Assembly (NCBI RefSeq): GCF_000282195.1
Contig: NZ_AKJT01000112.1
Span: 1 to 36,769, forward strand
DNA from: Pseudomonas sp. GM18
GTDB taxonomy: Bacteria; Pseudomonadota; Gammaproteobacteria; Pseudomonadales; Pseudomonadaceae
Reading direction: 5' to 3'
Length of the DNA: 36,769 nucleotides
The position numbers were made by a program, and so were the translations under genes. A model generated the notes under the pieces. It was given only the letters and a program-made list of their open reading frames with translations, was not told the origin of the DNA and searched no databases. Positions 14,972 to 22,714 of this stretch are shown here, in pieces. Position 1 is the stretch's first letter. Each line of letters opens with the position of its first letter.

Positions 14972-16632
14972 TGCGTTAACTCCTGCGAAACCTGGAGGGC
15001 CCGAGGGGCGGGCTGATCATCCGGTCGGCCACGCAGCAAGGATTCCGGATGGCGGCTCAGCAGGTCGGTGAGGACGCGAAAGGTTACCGCGGCGCGTTTC
15101 ACTTCTTGCATGGCCTGGCCCAGCGCCTGGGGGATTGGCGCGTCCGCCTCCATCAGGTTCTGCAGCGTGGCCAGCGTTTGGTGCGCTTGCTGCAATGTCT
15201 GTGTGCTCTGCGGCAGCACTTGCTCGTTGATCTGGCTCAGCGTCTTGTCCAGGCCAATCAGGTTTGCGTCCAGATGTCGGGCGATGGAGTCGAGCGGTAG
15301 TTTGTCGACCTTGCCGATGATGCTGGCCAGTTGTTCTTGCAGGTGATCGAAACTGCTGGGAATGGTCGGAATGCTGAGAGGGCGGGCGCGGGCATCGAAC
15401 GTAACCTTTGCTGCGTTTGGCACATAATCGAGTGCCACATACAGCTGACCGGTCAGCAGATTGCTCGAGCGCACTTGCGCGCGCAGCCCCTGTTCGACCA
15501 TCCCCCGCAAAAACGTCGCGGCCTGTTGCTCCCGGTCGCCATCGGGGTGTGGGAGCTTGTCCTGCACCGGCCCCAATCGCTGTTGATAAATCTCTATGCC
15601 CACCATCGTTGGAAAGCGCTGCCTGGAGGCATCGTAATCGAGCTCCATCGAGACGACCCGGCCAACCGTGACGGAGGAGAACTCCACTGGTGCACCGACA
15701 GTCAGGCCACGCAGTGACTGGTCAAAACGAAGCTGGATGTAATGGGCCGGGCCATCCGGTTGCGCCATCGCGGTTTGCTGGTCTTGTGCCAATGTAAACG
15801 GTGATTGGGCGGTGGCCGGTTCGGCGTGACTGTCATCCGGCGAAGCAAACGCAATGCCTCCGGCCACGATGGCCGCCATTGACTGGGTTTTGACTTTCAG
15901 CCCTTCGGCGCCGAGGGAAAAATCCACGCCGCTGGCATTCCAGAAACGCGTATCGGTTGTCACGAAGCGATCATAGGGTTCATCGATGAACACTTGCAGA
16001 CTCACACCCTTGCCGTCGCTGTCCATCTGGTACGACACCACCCGCCCGGCTTTGATGTGTCGGTAGTAGACGGGGGAATCAATGTCCAGCGAGTTCAGGT
16101 CAGCGGTGCGAACGATAAAGATCTTGCCCGGCATGCCGCTGATGACAGTGGGCGGAGATTCCAGGCCGGTAAAGCTGTTGGCGGGCTTCGTTGACACACC
16201 GGTATCGACACCGATGTAGGCCCCTGAAAACAATGTATCGACACCGGAGATGCCGCGGGCGCCAATACGTGGTCGCACGACCCAGAAGCGCGTGTCCTCG
16301 CGGGCGAGGCTTTCGGCGCTTTCGACCAGGGATGCGGTCACCAGCACATGGCTGCGATCATCGCTCAGGGTGATGGACGAGACGCTGCCGACTGTGACGT
16401 CTTTGTATTTGACCGGTGTCTTGCCGGCTTCCAGGCCCGTAGCGGTTTGAAACGTCAGGGTGATTTGCGGGCCGACCGACAGCCAGGCTCGCATCAACAT
16501 CGAAAGCCCGACCAGGGCGGCGACCAGAGGCACCAGCCAGACCAGGGATATTCTGCGATGCCTGTCCACCTTCGGCGGGTGTGGCAAGTCGTGGGTATTG
16601 TCAGGCATGTGACGCATCGGCTTATTCACCAT
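14968..16632 (-). CDS. pqiB: PqiB, multi-MCE-domain lipid transport protein
   Basis: A 554-residue protein with one N-terminal membrane helix (about 28-50, SLVWLVPLVAALVG) followed by MCE/MlaD repeats. Repeat starts are recognisable as TGLEAGKTPVKYKDVTVG, SPVYYRHIKAGRV and APVEFSSVTVGRV, giving three domains as in E. coli PqiB. A long helical C-terminal part (about 420-540) would form the needle that spans the periplasm. The first in-frame ATG at 16632 overlaps the upstream pqiA-type gene by 11 bases; ATGs at 16617 and 16608 are alternatives because no ribosome-binding site clearly decides. Role: intermembrane lipid trafficking and envelope integrity. Confidence 0.9.
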   Translation of the reverse strand: MVNKPMRHMPDNTHDLPHPPKVDRHRRISLVWLVPLVAALVGLSMLMRAWLSVGPQITLTFQTATGLEAGKTPVKYKDVTVGSVSSITLSDDRSHVLVTASLVESAESLAREDTRFWVVRPRIGARGISGVDTLFSGAYIGVDTGVSTKPANSFTGLESPPTVISGMPGKIFIVRTADLNSLDIDSPVYYRHIKAGRVVSYQMDSDGKGVSLQVFIDEPYDRFVTTDTRFWNASGVDFSLGAEGLKVKTQSMAAIVAGGIAFASPDDSHAEPATAQSPFTLAQDQQTAMAQPDGPAHYIQLRFDQSLRGLTVGAPVEFSSVTVGRVVSMELDYDASRQRFPTMVGIEIYQQRLGPVQDKLPHPDGDREQQAATFLRGMVEQGLRAQVRSSNLLTGQLYVALDYVPNAAKVTFDARARPLSIPTIPSSFDHLQEQLASIIGKVDKLPLDSIARHLDANLIGLDKTLSQINEQVLPQSTQTLQQAHQTLATLQNLMEADAPIPQALGQAMQEVKRAAVTFRVLTDLLSRHPESLLRGRPDDQPAPRALQVSQELTQ

Positions 16633-17239
16633 CCCAGATCAGACGTGGGTCGAAACTCATGGCCGAGAGCATGGTGAGGATCACCATCAGGCCGAAGAAG
16701 AAAATGCCCGCGCGCGGTTCGATGACGCTTAAGGCCTGAAACTTGACCAGTGCGGCGACGACGGCGACCACCATCACGTCGAGCATCGACCAGTAGCCGA
16801 TCAACTCGATCAGGCGGTAGAGGCGGGCACGCTCGCGCGTCGCCCAATGACTGCGCCGTTGTGCGGTGAACAGCAAAGTACCGAGGACCAGAAACTTGGC
16901 GCAGGGCACTACGACGCTGGCGATGAAAATAATCAGGGCGATGCCGAAAGAGCCCGACGTCCAGAACTCGATCACTCCGTGCAGGATCGTGCTCTCGCTG
17001 CCATGACCGAACAGGCTGGAATACATCACCGGCAGCACATTGGCGGGAATGTAGGCAATCAGGCCCGCCAGCAGAAAGGCCCAGCCTCGCGCAACGCTGT
17101 CCGGGCGTCGTCGATGAAGCCTTGAACGGCAGCGCGGGCATTGGCCGGGTTCGCCTTGATCGGGGGCGCTCTCACAGACCAGCCCGCACAGGTGGCAGGC
17201 AACCACACCCAATTGGGCGGCACGCGGTGAATAGTTCAA
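16622..17239 (-). CDS. pqiA: PqiA-type membrane protein, second half
   Basis: A 205-residue single PqiA domain. An N-terminal zinc-ribbon-like pair of CxxC motifs (C15/C18 and C34/C37) is followed by four hydrophobic segments; FxxxGSFGIALIIF lies in the second. E. coli PqiA carries two such domains in one chain; here the second is a separate gene. The start is TTG at 17239, overlapping the upstream TGA stop (TTGA). AGGTGA five bases earlier supports this unusual start, and no ATG fits. It should sit in the inner membrane as partner of PqiB. Confidence 0.85.
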   Translation of the reverse strand: MNYSPRAAQLGVVACHLCGLVCESAPDQGEPGQCPRCRSRLHRRRPDSVARGWAFLLAGLIAYIPANVLPVMYSSLFGHGSESTILHGVIEFWTSGSFGIALIIFIASVVVPCAKFLVLGTLLFTAQRRSHWATRERARLYRLIELIGYWSMLDVMVVAVVAALVKFQALSVIEPRAGIFFFGLMVILTMLSAMSFDPRLIWDGE

Positions 17240-17901
17240 CTTCTCACCTCATTGCCATGTGGCTGCGCGGTCAGTTCCCACAGCCAGCGTATGTCCCGAT
17301 TGGCAATCAACGCGAGCAGCGCCATCAACACGGCCATGCCCCAGATACCCGCACCCGGCAGCACCTGCACAAAGCTTGAGAGTTTGATCACTGCGACCAA
17401 GGTGCCGAGCATGCAGACTTCAACCATGCACCAGGGACGCAGATTGATCAGCAGCCGCATGACCTGAGAGAAACCGGGGGCTCTTCGCCCGACCCGGGCA
17501 AATCCCAGCACCCAGCCCAACAGAGCGATCTGCAGCAGAGGCGCAACGATGATCGAAAATGCGACCAATGCCGCGATGGGCACTGCCGAGCTATGCGCGA
17601 GCGCGGCGGCAGCGTCCCAAAGCGTCGCTTCGTTATACAGACCATGGAAACTGATGCGGATGACCGGGCAAGCGTTGCTGATCACGAAGGCGATAGCCGC
17701 CGCGACGGTCAACGCCAGCCATCGATCGACATCAAGAAGACTTCCCCGATACAGAACGGCCGAGCAGCGCCTGCATCGCGCCACTTCTCCCGAGGCCACG
17801 GCGAAGCGTAGATACACGGTGTCGCAATGCTCGCAGGCGATCAGGTACGGGTAGGTGTTCACAGGTCGGTTATTCAAACTGGGCGAGGAGCGCGTCGGCA
17901 C
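17236..17901 (-). CDS. pqiA: PqiA-type membrane protein, first half
   Basis: A 221-residue PqiA domain. CxxC pairs at C23/C26 (IACEHCDTVY) and C43/C46 (ARCRRCSAVL) are followed by about four membrane helices. It corresponds to the N-terminal half of two-domain PqiA. The open frame starts with GTG at 17901, which would overlap the upstream lipoprotein gene by 32 bases; a GTG at 17862, seven bases after that gene's stop, gives a shorter protein closer to the family N-terminus. Neither has a strong ribosome-binding site. The gene overlaps the second pqiA-type gene by four bases. Confidence 0.84.
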   Translation of the reverse strand: MPTRSSPSLNNRPVNTYPYLIACEHCDTVYLRFAVASGEVARCRRCSAVLYRGSLLDVDRWLALTVAAAIAFVISNACPVIRISFHGLYNEATLWDAAAALAHSSAVPIAALVAFSIIVAPLLQIALLGWVLGFARVGRRAPGFSQVMRLLINLRPWCMVEVCMLGTLVAVIKLSSFVQVLPGAGIWGMAVLMALLALIANRDIRWLWELTAQPHGNEVRS

Positions 17902-18532
17902 CTTTATCGATCCCCGTTTGTGCAGCGCTCAGTGGCCCCCGAGTGGCGCTGATGTTCAGCGAGTTCGGGTATTGCTTGGTCACATAAGCCTTGAGCAGGC
18001 GGTTGGTGGACGCGTCGTAGATTTCCACAGAAAAGAAGACCGAACCGGTAAAGGTACCTTCTTTCCCGCGAATCGATTGCACGATGTTGTAAGGGCCACC
18101 CCCCAGGTCAAATCGCGTGAATGTGGCGAGAAAGGGCGTAGTGGTTTGCGCCCCGGTCAAAGTCAGTTTGACGCGCAGGGCATTGGGCGCCGCGATCTGC
18201 GTCAACTTGAAGCGCTCTTGCAGGCGTTCGCTGAATTGGCCATGCATGTAGTGGGCGAGGGTTTTTCGGTCTTCCTGGGAGAGGTCGCCGAACTGATTAT
18301 CCGGCCCTTGATAGAGCGCTACGGGGTCGACAATAACCGCCGAGTACTTGCTCCAGTCCACGTTGGCCTCGTAGATGTACGGCACGCGACCGGAGTCATC
18401 TTCGAGGTTGGGGGTCAGGCGCGCGGAGGAGTCTATGTCGGTATACAGAGGCGGCGATGAACCCGCACATCCGGCCATGGCCAGGGTGATCGTCAGCATT
18501 GTCAGTCGAGAAGCCTTGAGCATTTTGTCCAT
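17870..18532 (-). CDS. DUF3313-type lipoprotein heading the pqi operon
   Basis: A 220-residue lipoprotein. The signal peptide ends in LAMAGC, giving lipidated C22. The rest resembles DUF3313 proteins (VPYIYEANVDWSKYSAVIVDPVALYQG and a conserved helical and beta-rich region). Function of the family is not established. It is the first gene of the leftward group, its end overlapping or abutting the first pqiA-type gene, so an envelope role next to lipid transport is likely. ATG at 18532 is preceded by AGGG; a second ATG lies three codons on. Confidence 0.78.
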   Translation of the reverse strand: MDKMLKASRLTMLTITLAMAGCAGSSPPLYTDIDSSARLTPNLEDDSGRVPYIYEANVDWSKYSAVIVDPVALYQGPDNQFGDLSQEDRKTLAHYMHGQFSERLQERFKLTQIAAPNALRVKLTLTGAQTTTPFLATFTRFDLGGGPYNIVQSIRGKEGTFTGSVFFSVEIYDASTNRLLKAYVTKQYPNSLNISATRGPLSAAQTGIDKGADALLAQFE

Positions 18533-18664
18533 GTCGAAACCCTGTTTGAAGGCGCGTGATCAGGAGGGGTAAAGGTGTCTTGACGTTCACAGGTGCAGGT
18601 TCGCCCTCCAGCCTTTCCTTGTCTTTGAAGGGGCAGGGCAGTACAGTGTTTTTTTGATAAAACT

Positions 18665-18678
18665 GAACCAGTCGGTAC
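18665..18678. promoter_or_regulatory. Candidate TetR-type operator between the pqi operon and the regulator gene
   Basis: GAACCAGTCGGTAC is an imperfect dyad (GWACC-N4-GGTWC) lying in the divergent intergenic region. The related octamer TGAACCAG (18664-18671) occurs inverted as CTGGTTCA at 18731-18738, just before the regulator start. Two sites flanking the divergent promoters would fit autoregulation and control of the pqi operon. This is inferred from symmetry and position only. Confidence 0.4.
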
Positions 18679-18757
18679 GCTTTAGATTCTTGCGTGGCGA
18701 GCAAACGCCTGTCAAGCAAAAATGTACATGCTGGTTCACTTATGAGTTGGGGTGGTG

Positions 18758-19375
18758 ATGAAGGTCAGGACGGAGGCGCGCCGTGAAGCGATCGTTGAGG
18801 CTGCGGCGCTTCTGTTTCAGGAAGTGGGCTACGAACGGGCGTCGATGAATGAATTGACCAAGCGGCTGGGAGGTTCCAAAGCCACGCTGTATGGCTATTT
18901 CCCTTCCAAGGAGTCGTTGTTTGTAGAAGTCGTGCGTTCAGTCGCCACCGTGCATTTATCCGAGGCGGTGGCGCAACTGGCTGCCCCGGATAAGGATGAG
19001 GTCACGCTCGAACAGATGCTGAGGCGCTTTGGTGAGCGCATGTTGTTTGTGTTGACCAACGAGAGCAGCGCGTTGGCGGTGTACCGGATGGTCATGGCCG
19101 AGGCCGGGCGCTCGAACATCGGCATGCTGTTTTACGAGGCAGGGCCCAGCGATTGTAATGAGGTGCTGTCGACCTGGATGGCCGAAGCCATGAACCGTGG
19201 CGAACTGCACCAGGCTGACCCGCAGGTAAAAGCCGCGCAATTCCTCGCGCTGTTAACTGCTGAGGTGCAGATCAGGTTTTATCAACCCGCCTCGCAGCCG
19301 CTGGAAGTGGCGCAGATTCAAGCGCTGGTGGGGCGCGCGGTGGAGATGTTTCTGTTGGGGGCAGCGCCTCGCTGA
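18758..19375 (+). CDS. TetR/AcrR-family transcriptional regulator
   Basis: A 205-residue regulator. The N-terminal TetR helix-turn-helix is clear (about residues 8-52: REAIVEAAALLFQEVGYERASMNE..., then GGSKATLYGYFPSKESLF). The C-terminal domain resembles the AefR-like type (ALAVYRMVMAEAGR). ATG at 18758 has GGGGTGG before it; a GTG two codons upstream is possible. Divergent from the DUF3313-pqi operon, it is the likely repressor of that operon, sensing an unknown hydrophobic or envelope-stress ligand. Confidence 0.87.
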   Translation: MKVRTEARREAIVEAAALLFQEVGYERASMNELTKRLGGSKATLYGYFPSKESLFVEVVRSVATVHLSEAVAQLAAPDKDEVTLEQMLRRFGERMLFVLTNESSALAVYRMVMAEAGRSNIGMLFYEAGPSDCNEVLSTWMAEAMNRGELHQADPQVKAAQFLALLTAEVQIRFYQPASQPLEVAQIQALVGRAVEMFLLGAAPR

Positions 19376-19438
19376 CGCTCGACTGCCCTCAACGAACTCG
19401 ACATTTGGATGAAGTGGATTGCCCCCCGATTCACCGGA

Positions 19439-21805
19439 TCAAAAAGTCTGCCCCATAGAGAACTGGAACACCTGGGTATCGGCGTCCTCGGGTTTTTTGA
19501 CCGGGAACGCCAGGTTGAAACTCAAGGGCCCCATCGGGCTGTACCACGTGACGCCAACCCCCACGGAACTGGCCAACTCGCCCAGGTCGACACCGTCACA
19601 ACCCTGAGTGGTGCTCAGGTAGCACTTGTTGGAGTAGACGCTGCCGACGTCCCAGAACACCGAGGTGCGCAGGGATTTGTTGTCTTTGATGAAGGGCATC
19701 GGGAACAGGTATTCCACCCCGCCGGTAATCAGGATGTTGCCGCCCAACGCATCGGTGTCCCGATCGGAGTAATACGCCTGGCCGGCACTGGCATAGGTGC
19801 CGGTGGCCGGGGTATTGCGCGGGCCGAGGGTGCCGCTTTCAAAGCCGCGCACCGAACCTTCGCCACCGGCCGTGTAGTTTTCATAAAAGGGCAGGCCGTC
19901 GGTTGAGCCGTAGCTGTTGCCATAACCGAGCTTGGTGTGGAAACGCAGCGAAGTGGCGTCGCTGACTGGCAGGAAGGTCTGCCCGGTGTAATCGATCTTG
20001 TAGAAACTCAGGTCACTGCCGGGCACCGTCACCATCAGGTTGAGGTTCTGCGAATGCCCGCGGGTGGCCAGCACGCCCTTGTTCAGGGTCGACTCCGACC
20101 AGCCGAGGCTGGCCTTGAGGTTGTTGAACTCCTTACCCTCGCGTGCAATGAAGTCGTAGATCTCATCGGCGCTGTAGGTGCCTGGCTCGATGTTGTCGTG
20201 TTGCACGGTCAGGCCGAAGCTCAGTCGTGAGGTTTCATTGATCGGGTAGCCGAGTGTGGTGCCGGCGCCATAACTGTTGATGGAATAGTATGAAACGCCG
20301 TCACTGTAATAATCGCTGTAGTCGGTGGCGCTGTAGAACAGGTTGTAGCCCAGGCTCACCCCGTCCGGTGTGAAGTAGGGGTTGGTAAAACCGAAGTTGT
20401 ACTTGCTTTGGTATTCCGAGCGGGTCAGGCCCAGGCTGGCGTAATTGCCCGTGCCCAGGAAGTTGTTCTGAGTGATCGAACCTCCGAGGATCAGACCGGC
20501 GCTCTGGGCGAAACCGACACTGGCGGTGATCGAACCGGAGGCCTGCTCTTCGACGCTGTAGTTCACGTCAACCTGGTCGTCGACACCCGCCACGGCCGGC
20601 GTCTCGACGTTGACTTCCTTGAAGAAGCCCAGCCGTTCCAGGCGGGTCTTGGATTGGTCGATCAGGTAGGTCGACGCCCAACCGCCTTCCATCTGGCGCA
20701 TTTCACGACGCAGTACTTTGTCGTCGGTCTTGGTGTTGCCACGGAAGTTGATGCGGTTGATGTAGGCGCGCTTGCCCGGGTCGACCACGAAGGTGATATC
20801 GACGGTGTGGTCGTCGTTGTTCGGGGTCGGTACCGCGTTGACGTTGGTAAAGGTGTAACCCTCGTTGCCCAGGCGACGGGTGATCAAGTCCGAGCTGGTG
20901 GTCATCAACTTGCGCGAGAACACCTGGCCTTTCTGAACCAGCAGCAGGGACCTGACCTGGTCTTCAGGCACTTTCAGGTCGCCACCGAGCTTGACGTCAC
21001 GAACGGTGTACTTCGCGCCTTCGTTGATGTTGACGGTGATGTAGACGTGTTTCTTGTCCGGGGTGATCGACACCTGAGTCGAGGTGATATCCATGTTGAT
21101 ATAACCGCGATCCAGGTAATAGGAGCGCAGGCGCTCCAGGTCACCGGAGAGTTTTTCACGGGCGTATTTGTCGTCGTTCTTGAAGAACGACAGCCAGTTG
21201 CTGGTCTTGAGGGTGAATTGGTCGATCAGGTCTTCATCAGGGAAGACCGTGTTGCCCACCACGTTGATGTGCTGGATCGCTGCTACAGAGCCTTCATCGA
21301 TCTTGATTTTCAGGCCCACACGGTTGCGCGGTTGCGGGATCACCTCGGCATCGACCGACGCCGAGTAGCGGCCTTGAGCGACGTATTGGCGCAGCAACTC
21401 GTTACGCACACCTTCGAGGGTGGCGCGCTGGAAGATCTCGCCTTCGGCCAGACCGGATTGCTTGAGGCCTTTCATCAGGTCTTCAGTGGAGATCGCCTTG
21501 TTGCCTTCGATCTCGATACTGGCGACCGAGGGGCGCTCGACCACCGTGATGATCAGCACATCGCCGTCGTGCCCCAGCTGGATATCCTGAAAGAAACCGG
21601 TCTTGAACAACGCACGGGTGGACTCCACCAGGCGACGATCGTCCGCTTCATCACCGACGTTCAACGGCAATGCACCGAACACGCTGCCAGCGGAAACCCG
21701 CTGCAGGCCATTAATGCGAATATCGGAAATTTTGAAGCCTTGGGCGTGCGCAAGTGTGGCGTTGAGCAGTAGTGCAGCCGAGCAGAGCAGGCGCGAAAAA
21801 TTCAT
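19439..21805 (-). CDS. bamA: BamA-type outer-membrane assembly factor, probable second copy
   Basis: A 788-residue Omp85 protein. The signal peptide ends near residue 21 (TLAHA). POTRA domains follow from about residue 23 (GFKISDIRINGLQRVSAGSVF) to about 420, five in number by length. The 16-strand barrel carries the conserved loop-6 motif VRGF (GSVRGFESGTLGP) and ends in the C-terminal aromatic signal (FQFSMGQTF). ATG at 21805 is chosen; TTG at 21808 is adjacent. The usual Pseudomonas bamA neighbours (rseP, dxr, ompH, lpxD) are absent, so this is likely a paralogue. It is divergent from a CpxR/CpxA-like pair, which suggests envelope-stress control. Confidence 0.88.
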   Translation of the reverse strand: MNFSRLLCSAALLLNATLAHAQGFKISDIRINGLQRVSAGSVFGALPLNVGDEADDRRLVESTRALFKTGFFQDIQLGHDGDVLIITVVERPSVASIEIEGNKAISTEDLMKGLKQSGLAEGEIFQRATLEGVRNELLRQYVAQGRYSASVDAEVIPQPRNRVGLKIKIDEGSVAAIQHINVVGNTVFPDEDLIDQFTLKTSNWLSFFKNDDKYAREKLSGDLERLRSYYLDRGYINMDITSTQVSITPDKKHVYITVNINEGAKYTVRDVKLGGDLKVPEDQVRSLLLVQKGQVFSRKLMTTSSDLITRRLGNEGYTFTNVNAVPTPNNDDHTVDITFVVDPGKRAYINRINFRGNTKTDDKVLRREMRQMEGGWASTYLIDQSKTRLERLGFFKEVNVETPAVAGVDDQVDVNYSVEEQASGSITASVGFAQSAGLILGGSITQNNFLGTGNYASLGLTRSEYQSKYNFGFTNPYFTPDGVSLGYNLFYSATDYSDYYSDGVSYYSINSYGAGTTLGYPINETSRLSFGLTVQHDNIEPGTYSADEIYDFIAREGKEFNNLKASLGWSESTLNKGVLATRGHSQNLNLMVTVPGSDLSFYKIDYTGQTFLPVSDATSLRFHTKLGYGNSYGSTDGLPFYENYTAGGEGSVRGFESGTLGPRNTPATGTYASAGQAYYSDRDTDALGGNILITGGVEYLFPMPFIKDNKSLRTSVFWDVGSVYSNKCYLSTTQGCDGVDLGELASSVGVGVTWYSPMGPLSFNLAFPVKKPEDADTQVFQFSMGQTF

Positions 21806-21943
21806 CAAGATCTTATCCAGAACACATCGACAAGCAGCGTAGGCGGGCGCGGATATCTCACAGCAAGACGAGTTACCGCGGAGCGAGCAGGCTGGTGGAG
21901 GTGAAGCATAAAAGCTCGGTGCGTTTGGTGCGGTTAACCAAGT

Positions 21944-21966
21944 GTCAAGTTAGGTAAAGGTTTACC
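21944..21966. promoter_or_regulatory. Candidate CpxR box and adjoining palindrome between bamA and cpxR
   Basis: GTCAA-N5-GTAAA (21944-21958) differs at one base from the known CpxR consensus GTAAA-N(4-8)-GTAAA. It runs into a perfect 14-base palindrome, GGTAAAGGTTTACC (21953-21966). It lies in the divergent region serving both the BamA gene and the CpxR-like gene, directly upstream of a candidate promoter of the latter. Autoregulation and co-control of bamA are inferred. Confidence 0.5.
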
Positions 21967-21973
21967 CGGGGCG

Positions 21974-22002
21974 ATGACGCTGTGCCGTGCAAGGGCGATA
22001 AT
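21974..22002 (+). promoter_or_regulatory. Candidate promoter of the cpxR-cpxA pair
   Basis: ATGACG (21974-21979) and GATAAT (21997-22002) are separated by 17 bases, giving a plausible sigma-70 promoter with a good -10 and a fair -35. It ends 28 bases before the regulator start. The CpxR-like box stands immediately upstream, as expected for an activator. Confidence 0.4.
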
Positions 22003-22030
22003 GCGCGGGCCCCCACTCAAGAGCCCGCCA

Positions 22031-22714
22031 ATGATCTGCGTATTGCTAGTCGACGATGACCAGGAACTGACAGGAATGCTCAGCCAATACCTGGAGCGTG
22101 AAGGCTTCGAGGCGACTGCCGTGCACACGGGCGAGGAGGGCGAGATTCAAGCGCTGTCCGGGCGCTACAGCATTGTGGTGCTGGACGTAATGCTGCCGCG
22201 CCTGTCGGGTATCGAGGTGCTCAGGCGCATTCGCGCGGTCAGCCAGGTACCGGTGGTGTTGCTCACGGCCCGTGGCGACAACATCGATAAAATCACCGGC
22301 CTGGAACTGGGCGCCGATGACTATGTACCCAAACCCAGCTCGCCGGGGGAGCTGGTGGCGCGTTTGCGGGCAATCATGCGTCGGGTGCAGCCGGCGGATC
22401 AGCCCACCACCGAAGTGATCAGGACCGGCCCGCTGGTCTTGTGGCCCGGTAAGCGCCAGGCCCTGTGGCAGGGGCGAGAGCTGGGGGTGACCAGTACCGA
22501 ATTCAGCTTGCTCGAAGAGCTGGCCCGCTGTGCCGGGCAGGTGGTGAGCAAACAGGATCTGTCGCTCAATGCCTTGGGGTGCCCCTTGACCCGCTACGAC
22601 CGGCGCATCGACGTGCACATCAGCAGCATCCGCCAGAAGCTTGGTCCACGCCCCGACGCCAAGGCCTGGATTCAGAGCGTGCGTGGCCTCGGTTACCTGT
22701 TGATCGCCGAATGA
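22031..22714 (+). CDS. cpxR: CpxR-like response regulator
   Basis: A 227-residue OmpR/PhoB-family regulator. The receiver domain has the acidic pocket LLVDDDQEL, phosphoacceptor D52 (VVLDVMLP) and K101 (PKPSSP). The C-terminal winged helix has features shared with E. coli CpxR: GQVVSKQDLS, LTRYDRRIDVHISSIRQKL and VRGLGYL. The start at 22031 gives the normal receiver N-terminus. The stop overlaps the kinase start (ATGA). CpxR-type regulators respond to misfolded envelope proteins; the BamA gene on the other side of its promoter fits that theme. Confidence 0.85.
   Translation: MICVLLVDDDQELTGMLSQYLEREGFEATAVHTGEEGEIQALSGRYSIVVLDVMLPRLSGIEVLRRIRAVSQVPVVLLTARGDNIDKITGLELGADDYVPKPSSPGELVARLRAIMRRVQPADQPTTEVIRTGPLVLWPGKRQALWQGRELGVTSTEFSLLEELARCAGQVVSKQDLSLNALGCPLTRYDRRIDVHISSIRQKLGPRPDAKAWIQSVRGLGYLLIAE

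Noticed and set aside
16622..17901. pqiA as a frameshifted pseudogene
   Set aside because: Each half is a complete PqiA domain with its own CxxC pairs, and the second has its own ribosome-binding site and TTG start; a natural two-gene arrangement is more likely than a broken gene.
20408..21772. 454-codon open frame antisense to the BamA gene
   Set aside because: The translation is low-complexity shadow sequence rich in Val, Asp, His and Gly, without family motifs; the opposite strand has a clear full-length BamA.
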